A stretch of DNA of 64,000 bases from the NCBI RefSeq assembly GCF_001442755.1, contig NZ_CP006367.1, positions 62,001 through 126,000 of the forward strand, given 5' to 3'. Under the pieces are notes generated by a model. That model was not told the origin of the DNA and made no database searches. It worked only from the letters and a program-made list of their open reading frames with translations. The position numbers were made by a program, and so were the translations under genes. This document shows, in pieces, positions 1-7,136 of the stretch. Source of the stretch: Aureimonas sp. AU20. GTDB lineage: Bacteria > Pseudomonadota > Alphaproteobacteria > Rhizobiales > Rhizobiaceae. Each line of letters starts with the position of its first letter. The stretch's first letter is position 1.

Positions 1-705
1 ACCACGATCCAGTGCGACGTGTGCAACGGCTCGGGCGCCAAGACCGGCACCGCGCCGCGCACCTGCCCGACCTGCGGCGGCATCGGCCGCGTGCGCGCGG
101 CGCAGGGCTTCTTCTCCATCGAGCGCACCTGCCCGACCTGCCAGGGACGCGGCGAGATCATCGCCGACCCCTGCTCGAAATGCGGTGGCGAAGGACGCTT
201 GCCCGAAGAGCGCAACCTTTCGGTCAACATCCCGGCCGGCATAGAGGACGGCACACGCATTCGCCTCGCCGGCGAGGGCGAGGCCGGGCTTCGTGGCGGC
301 CCGTCGGGCGATCTCTACATCTTCCTGTCGGTGAAGCCGCACGAGTTCTTCCAGCGCGACGGGGCCGACCTGTTCTGCAAGGTGCCGATCTCGATGACCA
401 CGGCCGCGCTCGGCGGCTCCTTCGAGGTGACGACGCTCGACGGCGCCAAGACGCGCGTCAAGGTTCCCGAGGGCACGCAGTTCGGCAAGCAGTTCCGCGT
501 CAAGGGCAAAGGCATGCCGGTGCTGCGCTCGGCGCAGATGGGCGATCTCTTCATCCAGATCTCCATCGAGACACCGCAGAGCCTGTCGCGCCGCCAGCGC
601 GAGCTTCTGCAGGAGTTCGAGGATATTTCCTCGTCCGAGAATTCGCCGCAATCGACCGGCTTCTTCTCCCGCATGAAGGAATTCTTCGAGGGCTTGAGCG
701 ACTGA
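1..705 (+). CDS. dnaJ: Chaperone protein DnaJ, C-terminal part (5' end outside window)
   Basis: This is the Hsp40 co-chaperone that stimulates DnaK ATPase and holds unfolded clients in the cytoplasm. The frame is open from base 1, so the J domain and G/F linker lie outside the window. The visible 234 residues begin in the zinc region. All four CxxCxGxG repeats are present ([32 protein letters not shown]), so both zinc centres look intact. They are followed by the beta-sandwich substrate-binding domains ([17 protein letters not shown]) and an acidic tail ending at 705. It is followed by pmtA-like genes on the same strand, an arrangement common in Rhizobiales. Confidence 0.97.
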   Translation, partial: TTIQCDVCNGSGAKTGTAPRTCPTCGGIGRVRAAQGFFSIERTCPTCQGRGEIIADPCSKCGGEGRLPEERNLSVNIPAGIEDGTRIRLAGEGEAGLRGGPSGDLYIFLSVKPHEFFQRDGADLFCKVPISMTTAALGGSFEVTTLDGAKTRVKVPEGTQFGKQFRVKGKGMPVLRSAQMGDLFIQISIETPQSLSRRQRELLQEFEDISSSENSPQSTGFFSRMKEFFEGLSD

Positions 706-838
706 CGCTCTAGGGGGTCGATCGAGCGGAGCCAAGCGGCTGATCCGGCCGCGCGGCTCTTTGAGCGCGCCGGGCGGGCTGAGAGTCCGGCGCGCGCCGG
801 CCGGATCGAAGCCCCCAAGAGGAGATCCGAGCCTGACC

Positions 839-1498
839 GTGCCCCTGCCCAAACCCCAGATCGACAATCCCCCAGCCAACAAACCCCAGGCCAGCAAATC
901 GAAGACCGCGAGCCCCGAAGCGCATTTCCTGCGCGAGTGGCTGCGCCGTCCGCTGAAGGTCGGCGCCGTTTCGCCCTCCTCCCGCGCGCTGGCCGATCGC
1001 ATGGCCTCCTTCGTCATGCTGCCGGGGGAGAACGGGGTGGTTGTGGAGCTCGGGCCGGGCACCGGTGTCGTCACCCGCGCGCTGCTGGCGCACGGGGTCG
1101 AGGCCGATCGTCTGGCCTGCATGGAATATGCGCCGGAATTCTGCGCGCTTCTCAAGGCGCTGTTTCCCGCGGTCCACGTGATGCGCGGCGACGCCTATCG
1201 GCCGGGGGCCGATCTCGACGCCTGGCTGGACGGGCGCCCGCTCGCCGCCGTCGTCTCCAGCCTGCCCCTCATGGCGCGGCCGGAGGAGGAGCGAACAGTC
1301 GCGCTGCGCGGCTGGCTCGACCGCCTACCCGTCGGCGCGCCCTTCGTGCAGTTCACCTATTCCCCCGCCCTGCCCGTGCGTCCGGAGCGAGTCGACGCGC
1401 GCGTCGAGATCAGCCCCTGGGTGAAGCTTAACATCCCGCCGGCCCGCGTCGTCGTCTATCGGCGGGGCTGCCCGGCGCTGGCAGGCGTCATCGGTTAA
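839..1498 (+). CDS. Phospholipid N-methyltransferase-like SAM methyltransferase (copy 1)
   Basis: This is probably a PmtA-type enzyme, which would methylate phosphatidylethanolamine with S-adenosylmethionine on the way to phosphatidylcholine. It has a class I SAM-binding motif I (VELGPGTGVVTRALL) and the family-typical N-terminal stretch FLREWLRRPLKVGAVSPSS. The start is uncertain. AAGAGGAG at 817-824 precedes a CTG at 833 and a GTG at 839; an in-frame ATG at 761 is poorer, with a proline/lysine-rich extension. It is clearly related to the next gene (same LKVGAVSPSS/IKMGAVAPSS and LGPGxGVVTRALL blocks), but its C-terminal half is more divergent. A tandem paralogue with a changed substrate is possible. 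Confidence 0.75.
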   Translation: MPLPKPQIDNPPANKPQASKSKTASPEAHFLREWLRRPLKVGAVSPSSRALADRMASFVMLPGENGVVVELGPGTGVVTRALLAHGVEADRLACMEYAPEFCALLKALFPAVHVMRGDAYRPGADLDAWLDGRPLAAVVSSLPLMARPEEERTVALRGWLDRLPVGAPFVQFTYSPALPVRPERVDARVEISPWVKLNIPPARVVVYRRGCPALAGVIG

Positions 1499-1591
1499 AA
1501 AACATTTCCTTCGCATTTGCGTCATCACGCTTGTCTCATTCCGGCAGTATGACAGTTTCGCCCAAGCGATTCGACCGTTGGAGGAAGCGTG

Positions 1592-2224
1592 ATGGAACGC
1601 CGCAGTGAAGCCGAGACGATGAACCGAAGCGAACGCGGAGCCGACTTGGCGCGCTTCTTCGGAACCTGGATTCGCCATCCCATCAAGATGGGCGCCGTCG
1701 CGCCCTCCTCGCCGCGCTACTGCGCCACGATGGTGGGTGCTTCGAGCACGCAGATCGACGGACCGATCCTGGAACTCGGGCCGGGCCTCGGCGTCGTCAC
1801 CCGCGCGCTCTTGAACGCCGGCGTCGAGAGCCGACGCATCACCTCGATCGAATACGACCGCGAGTTCGCCTCGACGCTGCGCGAGCGTTTTCCTGGCGTC
1901 AACGTCATCCACGGCGACGGGTTCGACCTCGACGCGACCCTGGGCGACGGCGGCGAAACGCAGTTCGCCGCGATCCTCTTCGCCATTCCGATCGTCCACA
2001 TGGAGCAGGCCGAGCGGCAGGCGCTGTTCTCGCGCTATTTCCGCCGTCTCCTGCCGGGCGGCAACCTCACCCAGCTCTCCTATCTTTGGAAGCCGCCGGT
2101 GAAATCCGTGGCGGGCGTGTTCGACGTGTCCTCCACGCCGATCGTTTGGGACAACATCCCGCCGGCGCGCGTCTGGATCTATTCGCAGACGCAGCCGACC
2201 CATCTCGCCGGCGCGGTTCATTGA
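1592..2224 (+). CDS. pmtA: Phospholipid N-methyltransferase (copy 2)
   Basis: The 210-residue protein is of PmtA length and position: immediately downstream of dnaJ, as in many Rhizobiales. It would make mono-, di- and trimethylated phosphatidylethanolamine (phosphatidylcholine) at the inner membrane. Motifs are WIRHPIKMGAVAPSS near the N terminus, SAM motif I LELGPGLGVVTRALL, and the acidic motif II in SIEYDREF. ATG 1592 is preferred over the adjacent GTG 1589 because GAGGAAG at 1581-1587 is correctly spaced. Its end overlaps the TTG start of the next gene, suggesting translational coupling. This copy is the better candidate for the true PmtA. Confidence 0.85.
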   Translation: MERRSEAETMNRSERGADLARFFGTWIRHPIKMGAVAPSSPRYCATMVGASSTQIDGPILELGPGLGVVTRALLNAGVESRRITSIEYDREFASTLRERFPGVNVIHGDGFDLDATLGDGGETQFAAILFAIPIVHMEQAERQALFSRYFRRLLPGGNLTQLSYLWKPPVKSVAGVFDVSSTPIVWDNIPPARVWIYSQTQPTHLAGAVH

Positions 2225-2796
2225 TTCCACGTCTTCTCGTCCTTTCCGGCTCGCCCCTCCCCGAGACGCCGGAGTCGCGCCTCGCGGCGGAGGCCGCCCG
2301 CCTTCTGGCGGCGAGCGACGTGTCGCTGGCGGCGGCGAGCCTGTCGGACTATCCGCTGCCCCTGTTCGAGGGGGCGGCCGAGGCTTTGCCGCAGAACGCC
2401 TGGCTTCTGGCGCAGCGCCTCGCCCTGCAGGACGGGCTGCTCGTCGTCAGCGGCGAGCACAATGGCGGAATGCCGGCGGCCCTGAAGAACGCGATCGACT
2501 GGATCGCCTTTGCCGCCTCGCGCGAGAACCGGCCGCTCAGCGCCTTTCCACGCCTCGTCGTGGCGCTGGCGGCGGCCACGCCTGAGCCGGAGGGCGGCCG
2601 CGCCGCCCTTGGCCAGCTTCGCGCCGTGCTGTCGCATCTCGGCTGCGAGGTGATGACGGCGGAGTTCCACCTCTCGCGAAGCCGCGAGGCGCTGGACGCC
2701 AACGGCACCCTGGCGCACCAGGAAGACCGCGAGCGCCTCACCGATTTTCTCGACCGCGTGCTGGATCATACCGGCGCCCTCAGCCGAAAGGCCTGA
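2221..2796 (+). CDS. NADPH-dependent FMN reductase family protein
   Basis: The protein has a flavodoxin-like fold of about 191 residues and belongs to the NAD(P)H:FMN/quinone reductase family (SsuE/ChrR/ArsH-like). The N-terminal phosphate-binding loop LVLSGSPLPETPESR follows beta-1, and the family motif appears as GEHNGGMPAALKNAIDW, where His replaces the usual Tyr of PEYNG. The start is TTG 2221, overlapping the TGA of pmtA (2222-2224). No ATG lies near the conserved first beta strand, so a coupled TTG start is the best fit. The physiological substrate is not evident. Confidence 0.85.
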   Translation: MIPRLLVLSGSPLPETPESRLAAEAARLLAASDVSLAAASLSDYPLPLFEGAAEALPQNAWLLAQRLALQDGLLVVSGEHNGGMPAALKNAIDWIAFAASRENRPLSAFPRLVVALAAATPEPEGGRAALGQLRAVLSHLGCEVMTAEFHLSRSREALDANGTLAHQEDRERLTDFLDRVLDHTGALSRKA

Positions 2797-3021
2797 GAGA
2801 CGAGGGCACTCGCTTGCCGCGAACCGGGATGCTCAGAGAACGAAGGCGCACGGTCCGGCATTCGAGGCGATGGAGGTGGGGAACGGGGTCCGCGCGACCG
2901 ACCTCGCCTGATCGCTTGCCGCATCCCTGGCCGGTTGCCTTCCGCCGGGCTTTAGGCTTCATCTGGCAAAGCGGAGCACCCGGACCGGAGCTTCGAGCGT
3001 TCGGAAAAGGACCACCCTCTC

Positions 3022-3627
3022 GTGAGTTTCGACAACGATCCCCCGGTGGACCCCGTAACCATGCGGCGCGAGATGCGCCGCTATCTCCACGCCCACTGGC
3101 GCGCCTTCAGCCTTCAGGGCCTGCTGATGGCGCTGGCGGGCGGCGCGGCGCTGCTGGCGCCGCTTCTGGCGACGCTCGTTTCCACCTTCTTCTTCGGCTG
3201 GATGCTGATCCTGCTCGGCTTTGCCGGCTTGATCGCCTGTTTTCGCATGCGCGGGGCGACGGGCTTCTGGAGCAATCTGGCCTTCACCGTGCTGACGCTG
3301 CTGCTCGGCGGCATCATCCTGTTCGACCCGTTCACCGGCGCGGTGACGCTGACCACAGCGCTGGCGGTCTATTTCCTGCTCGTGGGCCTTGCGACCTTCC
3401 CGCTCGCCATGGCCTTTCGCGAATCGACCGGCCGCTTCGTGCTTCTGGTTCTGTCGGCGCTGGTCAACGTCGCGCTCGCGCTCTTCCTGGTGATCGGCCT
3501 GCCGGGCACCGCCGTCTGGGCGGTCGGCACCTTTCTCGGCATCTCGCTCCTGATCTCAGGCGTCAGCCTTCTCTTGGCCGCGCTCGACGCGCGCAAGGGG
3601 CCGAAGGGCGGCGCCGGGCGGCGCTAA
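3022..3627 (+). CDS. HdeD/DUF308 family membrane protein
   Basis: A 201-residue integral membrane protein with about six hydrophobic segments arranged as three tandem pairs, typical of DUF308/HdeD. The E. coli member is linked to acid resistance at high density, but the molecular role is unknown. The N-terminal 35 residues are hydrophilic (DPVTMRREMRRYLHAHW). The start is GTG 3022, preceded by a modest AAAAGGA. It stands alone between a 225-base gap, in which I see no clear feature, and a convergent SDR gene. Confidence 0.8.
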   Translation: MSFDNDPPVDPVTMRREMRRYLHAHWRAFSLQGLLMALAGGAALLAPLLATLVSTFFFGWMLILLGFAGLIACFRMRGATGFWSNLAFTVLTLLLGGIILFDPFTGAVTLTTALAVYFLLVGLATFPLAMAFRESTGRFVLLVLSALVNVALALFLVIGLPGTAVWAVGTFLGISLLISGVSLLLAALDARKGPKGGAGRR

Positions 3628-3654
3628 CGCCCCGCAGCCGCCAAGCCCTGGCCG

Positions 3655-4425
3655 TCAGACGTGCTGGCCGCCATTGATGTGGATTTCGGCGCCGTTCACG
3701 TAGGATGCCTGTTCTGAGCAGAGGAAGTAGATGATGTCGGCGACTTCCGACGTCTTGCCGAGCCGGCGCATCGGGATCTGCTCGACGATCTTCTCCGTGC
3801 CGGGCGACAGGATGGCCGTGTCGATCTCGCCGGGCGCGATGGCGTTGACACGCACCCCGTCCGGCCCGAAATCGGCCGCCATCTCGCGCGTCAGCGAGGC
3901 CAGCGCCGCCTTGGACGTGGCATAGGCCGTGCCGGCGAAGGGATGGACGCGGCTGCCGACGATCGAGGTCACGTTGACGATCGAGCCCTTGGCGGTAGCA
4001 AGCTCGGCCCGCAGGCCCCGCGCCAGCATGATGGGCGCGAAGAAGTTCACCTGGAACACGTCGCGCCAGACATTCATCGGCGTCTGGATCGAATCGAGGC
4101 GCGAGCCCTTGTCGCCCTTGGGCGAGATCGCGGCATTGTTGACCAGCGCGTTGAGCTGGCCGCCGTTCTTCTGCAGCCGCTGGCGGATTTCCGACACGGC
4201 GAAGCCGACATCCTCGGGGTTGGCGAGATCGACCTTGATGTGGTCCTCCGCCCCGGCCGGCCAGGGGCAGTCCACCGCGAAATCCTGCCGCGAGCAGGTG
4301 ATGACGCGCCAACCCTCGCGCGAGAAGCGCTTCACGGTGGCATGGCCGATCCCGCGCGAAGCCCCGGTGAGGACGATCGTCTTGCGTGAATCGAGCGACG
4401 CGGCTTCGGACACGGGGAACCTCAT
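3655..4425 (-). CDS. Short-chain dehydrogenase/reductase (SDR)
   Basis: A classical NAD(P)-dependent oxidoreductase of 256 residues. It has the cofactor loop TGASRGIG, the NNAA motif after beta-4, the catalytic Ser in VTSIVGS, and YATSK (YxxxK). The C-terminal substrate region ends NGAEIHINGGQHV. The ATG at 4425 places the Rossmann beta-1 (KTIVLTGASRGIG) 15 residues in. A longer upstream reading frame has no SDR-like content. It is transcribed divergently from the YnjB-like gene across a 204-base gap. The substrate cannot be predicted from sequence. Confidence 0.88.
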   Translation of the reverse strand: MRFPVSEAASLDSRKTIVLTGASRGIGHATVKRFSREGWRVITCSRQDFAVDCPWPAGAEDHIKVDLANPEDVGFAVSEIRQRLQKNGGQLNALVNNAAISPKGDKGSRLDSIQTPMNVWRDVFQVNFFAPIMLARGLRAELATAKGSIVNVTSIVGSRVHPFAGTAYATSKAALASLTREMAADFGPDGVRVNAIAPGEIDTAILSPGTEKIVEQIPMRRLGKTSEVADIIYFLCSEQASYVNGAEIHINGGQHV

Positions 4426-4629
4426 CAAAAGAAGGGCGCCCGCGCGGGAGGTCGCGGGCCTGCGGCCGGTTGATTTCGCGCCGCGCTGCTCCTCCTTTAG
4501 CGCAAGGTCGAGGCGAAAGGAAAAGACTTCCTGGCCCCGGCCCGCGCAGCGCCTGCTCGGCTCGCCTCCGTTTTCAACGCGGCGCCGGAAGAGCGAAGCG
4601 TTTCGTCTTTCAGGAAAGGGTCTTCCCGC

Positions 4630-5850
4630 ATGATCCCAAGCCCGCGGTCCGTCCTCTTCGCCGGCCTGGCCGCGCTTGCCTTCGCCCACGCCCCGGCGCG
4701 GGCCGCCCCGCTTCCCGATCTAGAGGACTGGGCGGGCGTGGAGCGCGCCGCGCGGGGCCAGACCGTGCGCCTCGCCATGCCGGGCGCGCCGGCGGCGGCC
4801 GGTGCCTATCTGGAATGGGCCTCGGGCGAACTCGGCCGGCTTTACGGCGTGACGCTGGAGGTTTCCACCGATCCGGCCGGCGCCGCCCCCGTTGCCGCGC
4901 CGAACACCGCTAATGCCGAAGCTGCCTCGCCCGATCTCCTCTGGATCGAGGGCGACGGCTTCCCCGCGCTGAAGCGCGCCGACCGCCTGTCGCCCCCCTT
5001 CGCGGACCGCCTGCCGAACTGGCCTCTCGTGGACCTGGAGTCCCATCCCAGCAACCTCACGGACGCGGGCGAGCCGACCGAGTTTCGCCTCGTGCCCTGG
5101 GGCCTTCAGAAGCTGACCTTCTTCACCGACACGGCGCGCGCCGGGCCGTCCGACGGGCTTCCGCGCACAGCCGACGCGCTTCTCGCCTGGGCCGAGGCGC
5201 ATCGAGGCCGCTTTGCCCTTCCGGCACCCGGCAGCCTCGCCGGTCGGCGCTTTCTGGAACAGATGCTGTTCGACACGGCCGCCGAGCCTTCCGTCCTGCT
5301 CGCCCCCGCCGAGAACAGCGACTTCGCCGAGGTGACGGCGCCGCTCTGGCGCGCCATGGAGCGGCTGCGCGCGGCAAGCTGGCACGAGGGGCGCTCCTTC
5401 GCCTGGAGCGACGGCGAGGCGCTCGACCTCCTGGCCAAGGGCGAGGTGGACATGGTGGCCGGGCTCGATCCGCTGGCCGCCGCCGCCGCGATCCGGCAAG
5501 GGCGCCTGCCCACCACCGTCCGGCCCGTTCTGTTCGACGGGGGCATGGTCGGCGGCACGCATTTCCTCGCCATTCCCGCCGCCGCCCCCTCCCCCGCCGG
5601 GGCCCTGGTCGCGGTCAATTTTCTCCTGTCGCCGGAGGCGCAACGCCGCAAGGCCGATCTCGCCGGCTGGGCCGACCCGAGCGTGCTGGCCTTGAAGGCG
5701 CTGCCGCAAGGGATCGCCGACGCGATGCGGGCCGACGCGCGCGACCCCGCCGCGCCGAGCGCGCGGGCGCTTGCCTTCACCATCGCCGAGCCGCACCCGG
5801 AATGGGGCGACCGGCTGGTCGACGAATGGGCACGGCGGTCCGTCCGTTGA
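4630..5850 (+). CDS. Periplasmic ABC-transporter substrate-binding protein, YnjB-like
   Basis: A 406-residue precursor with a clear Sec signal peptide (LFAGLAALAFAHAPARAAP, cleavage near residue 26). The mature part is a type II periplasmic binding fold related to the YnjB/thiamine-type binding proteins: DLLWIEGDGFPALKRADRL, PWGLQKLTFFTDTA and VNFLLSPEAQ blocks. Normally such proteins deliver ligand to a YnjC/YnjD-type permease and ATPase, but no transporter subunits lie next to it here. The following DUF1345 gene overlaps or abuts its stop codon. The ligand is unknown. Confidence 0.8.
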   Translation: MIPSPRSVLFAGLAALAFAHAPARAAPLPDLEDWAGVERAARGQTVRLAMPGAPAAAGAYLEWASGELGRLYGVTLEVSTDPAGAAPVAAPNTANAEAASPDLLWIEGDGFPALKRADRLSPPFADRLPNWPLVDLESHPSNLTDAGEPTEFRLVPWGLQKLTFFTDTARAGPSDGLPRTADALLAWAEAHRGRFALPAPGSLAGRRFLEQMLFDTAAEPSVLLAPAENSDFAEVTAPLWRAMERLRAASWHEGRSFAWSDGEALDLLAKGEVDMVAGLDPLAAAAAIRQGRLPTTVRPVLFDGGMVGGTHFLAIPAAAPSPAGALVAVNFLLSPEAQRRKADLAGWADPSVLALKALPQGIADAMRADARDPAAPSARALAFTIAEPHPEWGDRLVDEWARRSVR

Positions 5851-6533
5851 GCGCCCCCGCCGCTCCGAAACCCCGACGTCGCCGCTGGCTCGCCATCGTG
5901 CGAATGCTCCGCAACCGGCCGCGACTGCTCGGCGCGGTCGCCCTGATGGTCGCTGTCTTCCTGCTTCTGCCGAGCGACATACGCGTGTCCACGCGGGCGC
6001 TGGCCGGCTGGGACAGCGGCGTCCTCCTTTATCTCCTCGCCTGCGGGCGGATGATGATGCTGGCTGACCTCGGGCGCCTGCGCGCCCGAGCACGGCGGCA
6101 GGACGAGGGGCGGCTCGCCATTCTCGTGGTCACGAGCCTCTGCATTGCCGCGAGCTTCGGCGCCATCGCCGCCGAACTGCATGGGTTGGGCGACAAGGCG
6201 TCGGCGAGCCCGGGGCGCCTGACGCTGGCGGGCGTCACCGTGCTCCTGTCCTGGGTGGTGACGCAGTTCGTCATGGCGCTGCATTATGCCGGCGAATATT
6301 ACGGCGACCCGAAATCCGAAGGCGGGCTCGCCTTTCCCGGAAAGGACACCGAGCCGGACTATCTCGACTTTCTCTACTTCAGCTTCACCATGGGCGCGGC
6401 GGCTCAGACCTCCGACGTCGCCGTCACCTCGCGCGGCATGCGCAGCCTCGTTCTGGCCCACACGATCCTCGCCTTCCTGTTCAACACGACGATCCTGGCG
6501 CTGGCGGTGAATGTAGGGGCGAGCGTGATCTGA
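5826..6533 (+). CDS. DUF1345 domain membrane protein
   Basis: About 235 residues with five hydrophobic segments and the DUF1345 signature region DFLYFSFTMGAAAQTSDVAVTSRGMR followed by LVLAHTILAFLFNTTILALAVN. The start is ambiguous. ATG 5826 overlaps the previous gene by 25 bases, while TTG 5847 overlaps its stop as TTGA; either implies translational coupling with the YnjB-like gene. The N terminus is Arg/Lys-rich (PKPRRRRW), consistent with the inside-positive rule. Function is unknown for the family. Confidence 0.8.
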   Translation: MGTAVRPLSAPAAPKPRRRRWLAIVRMLRNRPRLLGAVALMVAVFLLLPSDIRVSTRALAGWDSGVLLYLLACGRMMMLADLGRLRARARRQDEGRLAILVVTSLCIAASFGAIAAELHGLGDKASASPGRLTLAGVTVLLSWVVTQFVMALHYAGEYYGDPKSEGGLAFPGKDTEPDYLDFLYFSFTMGAAAQTSDVAVTSRGMRSLVLAHTILAFLFNTTILALAVNVGASVI

Positions 6534-6541
6534 GGGTGGAT

Positions 6542-6934
6542 TCAGCCTTCGGCCCGCCCCTCGCCTTCGCGATCCCGCTCGTAATGCCGTTGAAGCGGAA
6601 AGGACGGTAGCCAAGACTCGCGGCGAACCGTCCAAAGCTCGTATGTCGGCTTCAACTGGCTCGGCGCATCCAGCGCACCGAGACTGATCTCCGTCTCGTC
6701 TCCGCTGCGTCCGAAGACGGAAGACCCGCAGCGTGGACAAAAGAAGCGGCCGGAATAGCTTTGCGTTTCACCCTCCACCGTCACCGCTTTTTCTGGGAAG
6801 ATGGCGGAGGCATGGAAAAGCGCGCCGTGATGCTTGCGGCAGTCGAGGCAGTGGCAAAGGCCCACCCGATAGGGTGATCCCAACGCCACGAAGCGGACAG
6901 CGCCGCACAAACAACCGCCCACAAATCGATCCAT
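6542..6934 (-). CDS. GFA (glutathione-dependent formaldehyde-activating enzyme-like) family protein
   Basis: A 130-residue zinc-binding protein of the GFA/Mss4-like fold. Cysteine ligands are visible: GGCLCGAVRF at the N terminus, CHCLDCRK, and FCPRCGSSVFGR. The name comes from the Paracoccus Gfa enzyme, but most members have no proven activity. The ATG at 6934 places GGCLCGAV at residue 6, as is usual in the family. It converges on the DUF1345 gene with 8 bases between stops. Confidence 0.85.
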   Translation of the reverse strand: MDRFVGGCLCGAVRFVALGSPYRVGLCHCLDCRKHHGALFHASAIFPEKAVTVEGETQSYSGRFFCPRCGSSVFGRSGDETEISLGALDAPSQLKPTYELWTVRRESWLPSFPLQRHYERDREGEGRAEG

Positions 6935-7136
6935 GCCGATGCCTCCCAGCCATTCGGGCCAATGGCCCAATCCCCCGTCATTCGAAAAAAGGGCGGCGCC
7001 AGCGTCAAGTGGCAGCGGTCTGAGTTCATCGTCAGCCAGCGCGCGACTTGGATGCGACGCCTGAGACCGATGGCGAAGGGAACGAGATCGCGGTTCCCCG
7101 CTGGACTTGCGCCCCGCCCGCCGCCAAAACGCGGGC

